Assembly: GCA_006937955.1 (NCBI GenBank)
Contig: SSNP01000105.1
Location: 1,517,834 to 1,581,833, forward strand
Length of the DNA stretch: 64,000 nucleotides
Source of the DNA: Pachypanchax playfairii
Taxonomy: Eukaryota > Chordata > Actinopteri > Cyprinodontiformes > Aplocheilidae
Reading direction: 5' to 3'
Within the stretch, counting starts at the first letter, position 1. Each line of letters opens with the position of its first letter. The position numbers and the translations under genes were made by a program. The notes beneath the pieces are model-generated. The model saw only the letters and a program-made list of their open reading frames with translations, had not been told where the DNA came from and did no database searches. Of this stretch, positions 11,905-25,100 are shown one piece after another.

Positions 11905-14900
11905 TTAAGATCCCAGATGATCCGTATTAGGTTGTGTCTCTGATGTGTGTTCAGGAAAAATCAGTTTTCTGAGGATGTCTGTCCTCTCGTCTTCAGACTG
12001 TAGATCCTGTTCTGTCACCTGAAAAACAGACGTTATAGACGTAAGTCCTGCCAGTGATGATATAAAGTCCAGACAGACTCATCTTATAGAACAGCAGACT
12101 AACATGAGAATTTTACTTGACTTTGGTCCAATACTGCACTGTATGTTGTTTAGAATTATTTACCAACTATTGTATTAATTTTATATACATATAACTTTAT
12201 ATATGTATAAACTTATGTGTAGAACTTCAAACTTAAATGTATAGAACTTTAAACATATACCAAATATTTTTTCTGACAATAATCTGAGAATTCAAACTTT
12301 CAAGAAATGTTTTTATTTTTAAATAAATTTAACTGTAACGAAGAAAAAAGATTAAATATGTTTAAGGTCTAGAGAAGCAAAAGAAATGCGTTACCAGCAG
12401 TGGGGTGTATCCCAGAGTCTTCAGATGGCGGAGCTTGACAGCGAGAGGACCACGAGGTTTATTCGTGCCGTAGCAAAAATGTGACTGTGGTGCGTAAATG
12501 ACAGCGATTCTAGGAAATCAAGAAATCAGCTGTCAGCTTAGGTTCAACACGACTAACGAAAAGAAAAATAGAGTATGGTTAAACATTTGAAACAGAGAAA
12601 CAATTAATAACACAGTTCAAGAAGACTGTGGCTTTATTGTCGTCATGGATACAAACCCAACTACATTGTTTTGTCTTGTATAATAATCAGGTTGTATAAA
12701 TAAAAAAATCAGCTTGAAATGGTATGAACAACTTTCTGTGGCGCTTCTGAAAATCGTCAATTCTCTTGATTTTGCCATGATAATTTAACAATGATTTAAA
12801 TTTCTCATCTTATAATATGTCATAAACATGTTGACATGATGTATGTAAAATTAGTTGCTGCAGATCTACAGATGAATAATGAATAAAAGCATTTCTGTTT
12901 TATAGCTTGTCCTTTTTCTGCAGGTTTGTAATCATTCAGCTTCATTTTGCAAAGAAAGGTGGAGATGTATTGAGAGGGAAAGAAACCAGAAGGAAATGTT
13001 GTTCAAAACAATCAAAAATAAGAAAACAGAGACTTAAGTACAGCTAACAGCACTGAGAGCGCTAAAAGAAAACACAGAGCAGCAAAGATTGAAATCTGCA
13101 AAAGTCCATGAGTGAAAGGTATTAGTAAAGATATTTTAGTTCTCATACACTTGCAAGAAAAACATCCAAATAGTTCATTTATTTCCCCTTCAGTAGATTT
13201 TATTATTGATCATTCAAATAAGAGAAAAATAACTTAGTTTTCTGGTGATTTTGCAAGAAAAATAGATCAACAGTTAATTTATCATCTTGGGTCATTTCCA
13301 CATTAACTCCAAACAATCAGTTGATCTGTCACCAGTAATTATTACTTAATTAGTTCTGAGAGAGCCAGATGCTCCCTGGAACGTTCATCACTGTTACATG
13401 GATAAAGGTTGTCACTGACGTTCTTTGGAGCCCCAAAACCTTGTAAATTACTTTGTAATCCTTTCCAGCCTGATAGATGTGACTTCTCATTTGGTATTAA
13501 AAGGGGGACAATTACTTTTTCAGCTGGATCAGGTCAGTTCAGATAGATTTTTTCCCCCTCTTAACTGTTTTAAAACAGCATTTTGTATAAAAATCGAGTT
13601 ATCTTTCTCTGTTCTAAAAAATTGTTTGCTTATCTGAAACATTTAAGTGTGACAACAAATTTTAAAACAAGAAATCTGGAAGGGGGCAAATACTTTTTCA
13701 CCACACTGTATATCATTAGAACTAAAAGTCATTCTGTGAAGGCTGAAACATTTAACTCAAGCAAATATTTATGCAAATGTTGAAGTCTTTAACTGAATAT
13801 ACACTGAGAAAAGAAGACGTGCATTTTTTTTGTTTCAAAGTGGATAATTATCTGTTCCCCCCACAATCTACAAAGTTCTTATAAACCCTGCCTCAGTGCC
13901 CATGTGCACTTTGCAACCTGCAGAGTTGTGGAATCAGATTGCTGATGTAAGCAACATGTCAGAAAGGAACATCTTCATGTGGTTTCACAGAACCTTTATA
14001 AGCATGATATAAATATGCAGAATTTCAACATTAAAAAATACCACAGACTGCAGATCTGCTCAGATTGTGTGTAGTTACAGTATATAGTCATATACAACTA
14101 GGACTTCTTACCTTAGACTGCTCTCTGCTGGAGAACGATGTGTCTCTGCTCCGCAGCTCGCTTCGGTCACACAGGGCAGCAGTTTGGTTATAACACCATC
14201 TGAGAACAGACACACAAACATCACAGATTTATATTTAAAGTACAAAAACAAAGAGCATGATTTAGATTGAATTCAAACAGGAAATAGTGTTTTAGAAAAC
14301 ATTCATGTGGAAACTCTCTCTAATCTGACTCTACTGCTCTATGTCTTTACCCAAGACATAGACGTTCTCTACCACCACCATTTCCTGCAGCTCTGCATTC
14401 ACTGGATCTGCCAGCAGACTCTGCAGGCTCTTTGAGAGCCGCGGGTTTACTGTCTGACTGCTGGGAGGGACATGTCTCAAAACAGATCTGGGGACCGTCA
14501 GGGGCTGAGGAAGAGGAGGACGGTCAAGACGGAGGCACAAGTCCACTGTCTGAAACATCTTCTCCCAGCTCTTGGGAAATTTTGCTGCCGAGATGAAAAA
14601 ATGGGCTGAAATTTAGAAGAGTGAAAAACCCAAAACAACGACACATACAACTGAGCACATACTGACTTTCAAGCTGTTCCAGGACCTTATTCTGAAGAAG
14701 CTGCTCCAGTAGTGAAGAGGGGAAGTGATTCAGTAGACACAGACAGTAGCTGGCTTTTAACAACTCAATGCCAGACATGTTGGGCAGATAAGAGCCAAGA
14801 GCAGCGCTGAGACCATCAAGGAATCTGAAGTCGCAAAAAATCCAACAAAAGCATCAAAACATTTTAATAACATGAATTTACAGGACTGATTGACCTGTTG

Positions 14901-17084
14901 CAGGCTCTTAAACTCAAACCAGACATTGCAACACAATTATTTTGTTTCCAAGTGTTTTTTTTATCTTATTATATCTTCTGATTATGATGAAAAAAAGTGC
15001 ACCTCATGGAAGTTGTTTACTTTGATGATCATGTTTTCACAGCTCTTTAAAACAGCCCTGAAGGAACGTGCATCATTTGAGGATTTGTGCTGATTTAGAG
15101 GTTGAGGTTTTTATCTCAATAAAACTCCAGAATATAAAAATATTAAAAGACATGCCAATCTTTTAAAAGTTAATTATTTACTAATTATTAATTTTGATAA
15201 ACTCTCCTTTGACACTAAGTGAAGAAGAGATATTTTGATAAATTCATATTTTAATTGAGCCTTGAAAATCAGGAACGCTCAAGAATATAACATCTCTAAA
15301 GTGAGTCATATACATTAGATATTAGAAGGATTCTGTAACGTGTTAGAAACTTACTGTTGTCTTCTGTCCCCAAGATCATAATTAAAAGAGGAGTACACCT
15401 TTAAAACACACAGGAGGTCTTTAAGAGTCAAAACATGAGGGTTTTCAATGACTTTTTCAGCAAAAGCCTCCATTAAAGCAGAAGGACAGAAGAGTAGGTC
15501 CTCAAACACAGACAGGAAGAGGAGCAGCTAAAAACAAATAGAAAGGTTGTTTAAAAAAACGATTACCAGAATATATATGTAGAATTTTACAAATGAGTGT
15601 TTTCTGTCACCTGTTTGTTGGTCCACAAGTCAAGCGTGGAAGCAACATAATCAGAGACACCAGTTAACATATCTAAGTCTCTGTGGAGAAGCTCCTTACA
15701 GGACTGCAGTACATTGTATAACCTGTTGAAAGGGATGCTGTGAAGGTCGTCTGTCAGAGACAAATGTGAAACAAAAACACAGAAATCAAGCCCACATTAC
15801 AAACTGACTTTAATTAAAACAAGTTCTATTTTCTTTTTGGTCTTACCTGTGATTTTTTTACAGCAAACATTCAACAATTGTTTGGAGTAAAAGTTCATTG
15901 TGGCCATGGTAGATATCATGTGTTGAGCATTGGGAAGGCTGAACTGGTCTGTCATTGATAAGGCTTTTCTCTGAAACATGCAGGGTGCAAAACAAATGAC
16001 ATCTATTATAAGATAAAACCAGATCATTAGAGTGCACATACAGAGATATACAGACACTTATGAACTAACCTGCAGTTTATGTTTAAGATCCTTTGGTGCG
16101 TCTTTTCCCACAATACGCATCATAGTCTGGAGAGCCATTACATTTGTAATCTCAGGAAGACGGGCCTCAACTATAAGCCTAAAAAACAAGAATCACTTTT
16201 ACAAAAAAGGAACTACTCTGAATATTTTTGAAACATTTGGTTTCACCCATCTCATGAAGATTTATTACCTCATTCCTTCCTTTAGTGCATCCACGTTGGG
16301 ACTGTCATCCATATGCTCCAGACAAGAAGCCAAGATGGACAGATTCTTCACATCAAAGTCGTTCAGTCTCTCCTGTTGGTGCACAATTAAATGAATTCAA
16401 ATAAAAGCTTTTAAGTCTCTGCATGTCTGATGATGATGATGATCTCCAACAGCCTACCTGACAAGCTCGAAGGAAAATCTGTATCACGCGGCTACGCTGA
16501 GGCACACCCAGATTGACCATACTCAGCAGCGCGTAAGTTACATCACTATTACACATGTGCTGAACAGACTTCATTGCCCTTTGCAGCAACTTGTCAAATC
16601 CAGGATGTTCAAACATGAGCTGCAACTCGTATCGCCGCTGCTCATCTGATATCTTCTTCATGGAGAACCACATTTGGGTCAGGCAGTTGCTGACTTGACG
16701 AACTGTGGGTGAGTACTTACAGGTGAGGTCTAATACATCTGAAGGAGAACTGCACTGCTGCAGGTGGTTCCAGAAAGGGGAGCTTCTCTGTCTCTGCTCT
16801 GATGTGGTCTTATCAAGCTGGACCTCATCAGAAGGTGACTGCTCCACCAGCTGTGGAGACTCTTCATTCAGTTCTTCATTGTGATGCCTGTCCTGTGAGT
16901 AAAACCTTTCGCAACTGAAAAGACTCCTGGAAAGATTGTTCTGATTTGAGCACCACAGGCGTAAAGGATGATGAGGAGAAAAAACTGATGCTGTGATCCG
17001 GAAAATGACTGGTTTCCATATTAGAAAGCGCAGGGAGCATCTCATGACCTCTTCTGCCAACCAGACAGACATATGAATATACAT
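11905..17084 (-). CDS. fastkd2: FAST kinase domain-containing protein 2, mitochondrial
   Basis: Eleven coding exons, in transcript order: 17084-16458, 16372-16269, 16178-16070, 15970-15847, 15750-15611, 15527-15355, 14824-14667, 14584-14351, 14199-14112, 12509-12395, 12018-11905. Together they encode 661 residues (human 710). The N-terminus is basic and hydrophobic, as in a mitochondrial targeting sequence. Translation could begin at 17084 or at the downstream ATG at 17045 (MRCSLRFL). Matches to FASTKD2 run throughout, for example IVGKDAP followed by LKHKLQ, FSLPNAQHM and LQSCKELL. A C-terminal RAP domain (about 586-624) contains CYGTNKPRGPLAVKLRHL. In the family it acts in mitochondrial RNA granules in 16S rRNA stability and mitoribosome assembly. 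The exon 7 donor is a weak GTCAGT. The gene is head to head with mdh1b, and the long intron between exons 9 and 10 holds a Tc1-type relic. Confidence 0.93.
13340..13710 (-). mobile_element. Tc1/mariner-type transposon relic
   Basis: On the minus strand the element begins at about 13710 with TACAGTGTGGTGAAAAAGTA, the end typical of fish Tc1-like transposons, next to a TA dinucleotide. After an inverted subterminal region comes a decayed transposase N-terminus reading IYQAGKDYKVIYKVLGLQ, the helix-turn-helix of Tc1 transposases. The rest of the transposase and the other end are missing or too decayed to recognise. It lies in a fastkd2 intron in the same orientation as the gene and is inactive. 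Confidence 0.75.
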
Positions 17085-17721
17085 AAAATAGTGAACAGGC
17101 CTCTAAAATGTCTAAAATGACCTTGGAGTTTTAATTTATTTCAACTAGTGAGCTAAACGAATTAAAACATAAAACTGAGGACTTTTGAAACTCACTTTTT
17201 GATTTATCCAAACCTCGTCGATGCTCTTAAGATACAGTATTTAGTGAAAAAACCGTCACTTTACATTTAAGCTAGCTTCCGTTAGCTACCCAACAACTTG
17301 TCACCGGAACACAGAAAAATTAAAATAATTACACTTTAATAAGACCATATACTTGCCACATTGTGTAAAGTAGGACGAATAGTGTCGTTAAACGAATAAA
17401 TGTTTACATACTCTGAGCTAAAATGTTTTTAGTTCGTGTGAACTTTCTCACGTGCAGATCAAACGGTCGGTGCGCTGCCGTACTAAGTCCCCCAAAACAA
17501 CTTGTGCATCACAAACACGAATTTTGAACGTACGTAGCAAAAATATAATTTAAAAAAAACCTACCATTAAATATTCACATTGTTAAATAAAAAATATTGC
17601 AACCCTTTCAAATAATTTATTGTTCAGAGTGTTTTTTTGTTGTTGTTTTTAACCACTTGCTACACGGACTCAAATCTGCGCAACACCCGGGTTTCCTAGC
17701 AACCGATGCTTTCAATCTATC
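17085..17721. promoter_or_regulatory. Shared (bidirectional) fastkd2-mdh1b promoter interval
   Basis: Only 637 bp separate the two divergent start codons, so both core promoters and 5' UTRs must lie here. CpGs are more frequent than in the flanks, especially at 17270-17300 and 17430-17530. The same divergent pair exists in mammals. I could not place transcription start sites. Part of the fastkd2 5' UTR may be spliced. Confidence 0.65.
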
Positions 17722-20112
17722 ATGGCAAAATTTGTGCTTGCTGGTAAAGTTAACGTTCGTTTTCATCCACCGAGACACGTCTATATAAATCAAAACGCAC
17801 TTTACATCTCTAACACTTTTAACTTCTACAGGAAAAGCAGATTGTCCTGATTACGCAAAAGCGGAACTTTTAGCAGACGAACTGCAGCGATCTCTGCCAA
17901 ATTTCAGGGTCCATAAAATCTCCATCACACCAGACAAATGGAAGGTAATCTACTTTGTTTGTTTTAACAATTTGAGCTCGTAATTTGCACAAAATGTATT
18001 TATGTATGTTATTTTTAAGATAATGGCACTAAACTAGCGAAAATAAAATATTCAAATGTTGATATTTAAAAACATGGAAAATCATTACAATAGTAATAAA
18101 AATACTGGAGACAAATCTAAAGCAGAATCTAAGTGATCATAAAAATGCTTATGGATTTTTACATTTTTGTATTCACTGGTGTTTTAATAGGGATGGCATG
18201 AGTACATGTGTAAACAGAATGGCTGGAAGCACGAACACTCTCCCTTAGTTTGGAGGGAACTGGTGGAACAAGGGGGCAAAGGGATTCTCCTGGGAGGACT
18301 CGATGACTTTCTGCAGCATTGCCAGGTATCAAACATTTCATCAGACAAAAAACATTTCTAATCCTGCAAATAGTTGACTTTAATCGGATGTTATTTAGGT
18401 TTACTACAGGATTACATTTGACATGTCAGCAGATATGATGCTGAAAATTGCAGCAGAGAATCTAAAATCCCAGATGAGCCTTATTGCAGATGAGCAGCAT
18501 CACCTCAGTCTTATTCAGCCTCTTCATATTTGGATCACCGGGTCAGTTTGAAACTTTTGAAAGTGTTTTAAGGTGTATTGTTTCAGCTAATAGTTGATAT
18601 GTCCTGACAGTGCCCTCAGCCTAACATGCAACATCTTAATTCCCCACCTGCTGTCTGCTGAAGTCTTCCCTAAAGTTACTGCAATCCAACTCCACCTACT
18701 GGACCTTGATGGGAACAAGGAGGAAATGCAGGAATTAAAGATAAACATTGAAGACCTGGTTCTCAGCATGCTCTATCAGGTACTCCATTTTACAGTGTTT
18801 TAATAGCCTGATATCAACAACAACAAAGTCTTTATCATTAAATGAATTTGTAGGTGACAGTTCACACAGATCTGGAACTGGCTTTCCAAGAAGCCAGTGT
18901 CATCCTCTTGCTGGATGACTTCAGCACTGCCAGAGAGAATGAGGATGAAGAAGGAAGGAAGAAGAGCATGTCTGAGATCTCAGAGCGCTACAGAAAGTAC
19001 GGGCAACTCATCGACAGACACGCCAGCAAGCAGGTGAAGGCCATTGTGTCCGGGGACTCGTTTGTCAACCTGAGATGTTCGCTTCTCGTCAATAGCACCC
19101 CCTCTATTGACAGCCGTCAGTTTGTTGCCATGGCAACACAACTGGAAAACGAGGCCAGAGCAATAATTGCAAAGCAGCTGAAAGTGAGGACGTTAGGTAT
19201 GTGATCTAAAATCATTTTTTATTGTGTTTTAGCAGCAGCACCTAAAATATGAGACGTGTCAGTTTCTTCTTCTCCTCCTGTAGATGTCACCGATGTCTTC
19301 GTGTGGGGGAACATCAGCGGTGATTTCTTCATTGACCTGCAGATAGCAAAAGTTTTCAACTATTGTGGGGCAATCACAGGACCTCCTTCCCATTCCCAAC
19401 CTGTTCGCAATATTTTATATGACAGGTTTGTCACATAAACATGAAGTTTTCAGCCAACCTATAATTAGACTGAAATAAGGGGCAGTTCTTTTGTTTAGTG
19501 GCTGTAGTTACTCTTTAACTCCACCCAGCTGGCCAGTTTACAAGTTAAACAAACAAGATCAACATCTGCTTACTATCAAATTACAAAACTGCCCCATCAA
19601 ACAGCAACTTGATGCAGCTTTGGCTTGCGTAAACATTGATTGCGCCACAAACCTGCACAGTTCTGAAAAATCTCTTTTCCAGGAAATGGTTGGAAACAGA
19701 ATTTCAGCGGCAGGTGGGTTTCCACCGTGTAGATGTGGCTTCAAAGACCGGCCGAGCTGCCGCCATATCAGCAACCAACGGGATCCTCAGACTCCTGAAG
19801 GCTTGGTATGGGACTTGCAGTCCAGATGAGATCCTGTCTGTTGGCGTACTTTGCTCAGGTTAGCACACAGTGTGACAGCTGATGTTCAACACTTCAAATG
19901 AGACATCCACCTTCACCTCACCTGTGCTGTAACATGTTTCAGGTCTGTATAATCTTCCAGATGGAATCGTCCTCTCAGCTCCAGTTACATTTACAGATGG
20001 TAAATGGTTCCAGTTTCCCGACGTGGCTGTTGATGACAAACTAAAGAAAATACTTGAAATGTGTTCAAACGAACTCCAGCAGGTTTGTTACAAACAACAT
20101 GACGATGTTTGA
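17722..20112 (+). CDS. mdh1b: Malate dehydrogenase 1B-like (putative pseudoenzyme)
   Basis: Nine exons: 17722-17743, 17832-17944, 18191-18325, 18399-18541, 18611-18779, 18854-19196, 19284-19425, 19683-19858, 19943-20112, encoding 470 residues (human MDH1B 518). The start MAKFVLAGKADCP matches the human protein almost exactly. A family-specific N-terminal region (about 1-130) precedes a malate-dehydrogenase-like fold. The nucleotide-binding glycine motif is degenerate (TGALSL near 137). The catalytic-His segment, GNHS in MDH1, reads WGNIS (316-320), so the catalytic histidine is Ile. This is also true of human MDH1B and suggests a non-classical role. The last exon reads through a GTTTGT donor-like site to a TGA, with AATAAA 24 nt later, which supports this end. 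A further 3' exon cannot be fully excluded. Confidence 0.92.
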
Positions 20113-20136
20113 GACATCAAAACTCATTACAAACAT

Positions 20137-20142
20137 AATAAA
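20137..20142 (+). terminator. Candidate mdh1b poly(A) signal
   Basis: AATAAA 24 nt downstream of the TGA at 20110-20112. It supports termination in the exon starting at 19943 rather than splicing to a further exon. Confidence 0.6.
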
Positions 20143-21707
20143 GTGGAAATGAGCTGGGCAGATGTTAGATTCCGTCATTTCATTACAACATTTGAACATT
20201 TCTTTCAGTTTGTTCTTTTATTATCTTACTTTCACAGGTAGAGTTGCACTTTTATTTGACCACATTCATGACAAATCTTTTCTGCTTTTGTAAAGTTTCT
20301 CCACATCCTTTTCATGTTTAGATGTAAAAGATCAAACTGAGCACTTCATGGAAAAAGAAGAAATTAGAAAATATATTCAGTTCTTTTCCTCCAGATTTTA
20401 CAGTTCATTAGGTATAGTTTTTTTTTGTATATGTATAGCTGAAGAAGTAGTATGTAAGCATAAAACACATGACTACAATACACAAACTTTTCTATTATCT
20501 CTCAAATCTATTTACAGATTCTTCAAACATCAAACTTTAACTCCCATCACTGATAACAAAAACATCCAAACTGAACCTATGGGCTCTTTGAACCTGAAGC
20601 ATTCAAACTGTTAGTTTTCTAACAAATTGTGCAGTATTTTGTCAGTCGACAAGGAGAACATGAACAGAGTGCCGTTTTTACATGCGGAAAATACACTTTA
20701 GGATTTTTTCCCTACTATTCTACACTATAAACATGAGGAGAAAACCAGCAGCAGGTTAGTAGAAAGACAAAGTTCTATGACGGATCAGGAAAAGAACATT
20801 TACTGGATGTTATTTTTACTTTGTACAACCCAACCCCGAGAGCTGCATGCTGAGTGGCTTCAGAATGAGAATCGGCCCTTGCATACTGCTAATTTCTTGC
20901 TCACGCGATTTTTTGACGTGTAATGAAAGTATTGAGCCTTTTCAAATATGGCAACAAAAATCTGCAACTCTCTCAATTGATGTCAAATTTCGATCTGAAC
21001 ATAAAGCACAACATGCAAATATAAAGTTTGAGAAATAGTCAAGAGATGACTGTACATATACAAAATCCCTCAAAAAACAAAACAAAAGGGTCTAATTCTT
21101 CTTTGTACACAACTTCATATCAGGAGCAGATTCAGTTCCAAATGGATCTAAGAATTAATTCCTGGTTGAAGATGGTGATTTAAATGTTCCATTTATCGCA
21201 ACGAGAGAAAACTTTCTTCCAGTTCAACTTTCATGAAAGTCTCGTGTGTTTTTAGTTGTAATTCTCAACATCTCAAACCGACTCAGAGGCACGACACAGG
21301 ACTGATGTTGTTTCCTTGTCTAACAATTTCAACTGGACAAACACAGTGCTATTAAAACACTTATATACAATCTTTATGGGTAATCAGAATAAAATAGACT
21401 TTCAATTTCCCCCTCATAGCCATTAAATTAAATAACTTTTAGCAAGTATTATATTAGTTATATGTCCAACATTTCATCTGCAGGGACGGATTCAGTAACC
21501 GGAGCATCCTTATTGTTACCAGGATGCTGAACTTTACCAGACTCATCAGAGTCCAGATTCTGATCACAATCCAACTGCAAACAATGATGATGTCACCATG
21601 ACTGTTGATTCAAGTTCTTCCTTCAATCAGGATATTATCAGGCAAACAGACAACATAACAGGAAAACCTAAACTGCACCAGTGATGATTGTTTTTTGTGA
21701 CAATGTC

Positions 21708-21713
21708 TTTATT
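21708..21713 (-). terminator. Candidate retreg2 poly(A) signal
   Basis: AATAAA on the minus strand, about 400 nt downstream of the retreg2 stop codon. Confidence 0.4.
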
Positions 21714-22115
21714 TAAGAAAGAAAAACACATTATTTGTGCTTGAGAGCAGAAATAAGTGTGAAATGACTGAAGAGGAACCGAACTCAAAAAGGAATCTGC
21801 TGTGAACACAAAGCTGAAATGGAAGCTGTAGAATCACAGCAGGAAACTCAGGAAATTGTGTCTGCTTATGAAAACACATATGTGCATTTTAATGGTGCAG
21901 TGAAGCTGTTATTATGAACGTCACCTGATCGGTGCCTCCTGAACAAGAACCCTCTCAGATACGAGCGCTGAAGCAGAAAGTTTCCCATCAGCAAACCTCA
22001 AACATTAACTAACCTCTCTGATTAATGTTAGAATATTTATGGAAAATATTTTTAATGTATAAATAAAACAAATAAAACCAGATGGGGGTGGGGGTTGGGG
22101 GTAGTGAGGGGTGGG

Positions 22116-25100
22116 CTATGACTGCGGATGTTGATGAGATGCAGGTGTGTGTGCAGCTGCTTCGCTCTCCTCTCTGTCAGAGCTGACCTCCAGCCCCTCG
22201 TCCACCTGCTCCAATTCACTTTGGTCCAAAAGCTCAAAGTCCTCATCCTCAGTTGGAACAAGCGTGTCATCTGGGTGCTCTTCGCCAGCGCCGCTTCCTG
22301 TTGTAACCCCCTCTTCTGGGTCTATGTCGGGATCCAGCGCCCCCACTGTGGTGACAGTTGTGTCGGTGGATTGAGTGGGCGTCTCCAGAGCTCCTGGTGG
22401 AGTTTCAGTCGGAAGGAACTCAGCCAGTGAGGGATCCTCGCTGGTGTCACTGGAGCGAAGAAGCGCCGACAGAGTGTTCTGCACAACGGTGGAGATGGCC
22501 GAGCTCACAATCTCCTTGCTCAAAGCTTCCAAGGAACGGTGTGCTCCGTGGGTCACCGCGGCCTCCTTCTCCTCTCCTTCCTGCCTCCGCGTTTCCTCCC
22601 GTGAGCCTGAACCAGGCAGGGTGCTCTCCTCACCGCCAGGTGTTCGTCCATGTCCGTTGAAATGTGTGTTCACAAAGTGCAGAGGTGATGCAAGGTGTTG
22701 AATAAGAAGGCTGGCAGGGCTCACTGGTTCCTTGTCTGACTCAGCACCAGCCTGAGCTCCATCAGTGTGACTCTGGCCTCGCAGGGAAAAGTGAAGCAGG
22801 TTGTGCTCAATGGATGGGAACTCCTCAACCGAGGGGAACTCTGGGAGATCCCGCAGGTAGGTCTCCTCTGGGTCACTGTGGAAACTCTGCTGGTCCAAGT
22901 CTGCAAAAGAAATGAGACAATTATAAAAAAATAAAAAAAAACACTCTTACATGTACTCGGACACAAAAAAAATATTACATTTTTTCCTAAATGGACATAC
23001 CTTCAGACACATCAGTAAGTTGAGGAGTGGTGGCTCTAGAAACAGAAAACCCTCCACTTTCCAGTATGGAGGCTTCTTCATCTGATAGCTCAGAGTCTGT
23101 GATGGCCATAGCCAGAGCCGTCGTTTTCACATCCACCTGACAACAAACACAAAAACCTTGACACTTGAGTCCATGAGATTAAAAGTTACACTTTTTATTA
23201 CAAATATCTTCAAACTCATGGAGCCAAGAACTTGTGAGGACTTGGAAAATGCTGCTCCAAGTCTCATTTCAGTGACAAGTCACAGCTGAGTAACAACGCA
23301 ACACTTTCAAATTTTCACTGACTTGTATTTTCAGACCAGATTAGCTCCAGATATAAACGGTTAGAAAGAGGATTTCCGACACCCTGAAAAGACTCACGTG
23401 TATTTTGTGTATCATTGTATAATCTACACAATGTCTGATTGTTAAAAATGTTCTTTGTTTCTGAAGACTTGTAGGAGTGTGACACCAACTATTAGCCTCC
23501 AGCTGTTTTCTTTGTGCTTGTATGGATCTATGAACACTCCCTGGACTGAATATCTCACATAACATCAGCTTTGTCATTTAAATTATTGCCCTATCATCCG
23601 GTTCAAGTAAAAGAATGTGGCAAGACTTGAAAGCTAATCCTGGAAGCTGTGCGCCACAGAGCTGAGTTTCATTCCATTAACAGATCGCCACATTCACACA
23701 GGTCAGTGCTGACCTCTGCAAAGCACACATACGGTTACTCGAGCTTCCTGTAGCACTTTAGAGTCTATCACAAAACTTCTAGTGTGAGTCAACTTATCAG
23801 ATGTGTCCGTACCGTTGGAGCAAAACAGGACAACTCCTCCTCTTCCTCCTCACTCTCACTTTCTGTTTCCGCTCGAGGCTCATCCCCCTCTTCCACTTCT
23901 TTCTTTACCTCTGTCAAACACACAAACACCTTTAGCATGATGGATATTATGTAACATGTGACTGACATCAGTGAAGGGAAAGAGAAACACGATCGGCTCG
24001 GAGTGAAACTGTATTATTGTCACAAGCTTGGCGCTCACTCCTCTTGTCGTGCTTGCGGTGCTCAGTATCTCCCTTCATGCTGTAGTCCAGTTTCATCAGG
24101 ATCGGCTCCAAGCCCGTGTACATTCTCTGGATCAGCTCATGATACACGACCAACGGCCACAGCAGCACGCTTAAGGCTGAAAAAGGTGTAAATATAACTA
24201 ATTTAGTGAAGAATGAGGAGAAAAAAAAACAGCCTAATGCATCACGTCACATCATCATCAGGTCTGTCAAGACAACCAGACAGCTGTGCAGCATCCCTGC
24301 ATGCCAATTAGACATGAAATGACTCACCTATTATATATGATATCATGATTCCAGGCACGTAATGACCAACTACAGCAAGAACAAAACAGCCGCTGCACAT
24401 CATCAGGCAGAACTGTCAGACAGAAAGCAGATTTTATAACCAAAATATTTGGATTTTCTGTAAAATCACGCAGCTTACAGCTGGGTGCAGGAAGGACGTA
24501 CCTTCCCATGGTTCCGACGTTTATACTGAAGCATCTCCTGTAGATACAGACAGCAGGTCAAGTAGCTCTCAGCCAGGTGGTGGCTGAGTTCTGGTACACT
24601 GAGCAGGTGATGCTCTGAACTCATTGTTTCACTTTAAAAGAGAAATAAAAAGTAAAATTACAACCTGTAAAGATTATAATCTGTGGTTTTGTGCTCATAG
24701 ATATAACTATGAAAGATGAGATGAGACAAACTTTCAACAAATGACTTTGTTAAGGCACATAAAAATAGGAGAAAAGGACAAAAAAAACAGAAACTAAACA
24801 TTTTCTACCTTCGTTCAGGCCGAGCCTCTGTGTGTTCGACTGCATAAGAAAAAAAAAAAGAAAAAGCACAATCACAAGAAGCTCAAAAACAAAACCTGCA
24901 TTTCAGAAAAAAAAATCAACTGGATTTTTAAGATTGTTGGACAGAGTTAACTCTCCAGACTACAAATGAAATTTTAACATGACAGATGATATAACTATTA
25001 ACAACCAAAACATTATTTTAATCAATTAAAAATATCGTCAAGTCTTGTTTTGTAAGATAATTAGAAATGGAAGATTGTCCCAGGTGTCTGTAAGCAAAGA

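Larger units (their letters stand above)
20113..22115. other. Convergent 3' region of mdh1b and retreg2
   Basis: About 2 kb of AT-rich sequence between two facing 3' ends, made of 3' UTRs and spacer. No exon or structured RNA was recognised. Open frames here (such as one at 20348-20614) start at non-conserved ATGs and show no similarity I know. Confidence 0.6.

Noticed and set aside
20222..20335. Possible tenth mdh1b exon after the CACAG at about 20238
   Set aside because: The in-frame peptide has no similarity to the human C-terminus, and a poly(A) signal already follows the TGA at 20112.
22128..22701. Several open frames on the + strand of about 75-108 codons
   Set aside because: They are antisense shadows of the long last retreg2 exon, whose protein is conserved on the other strand.
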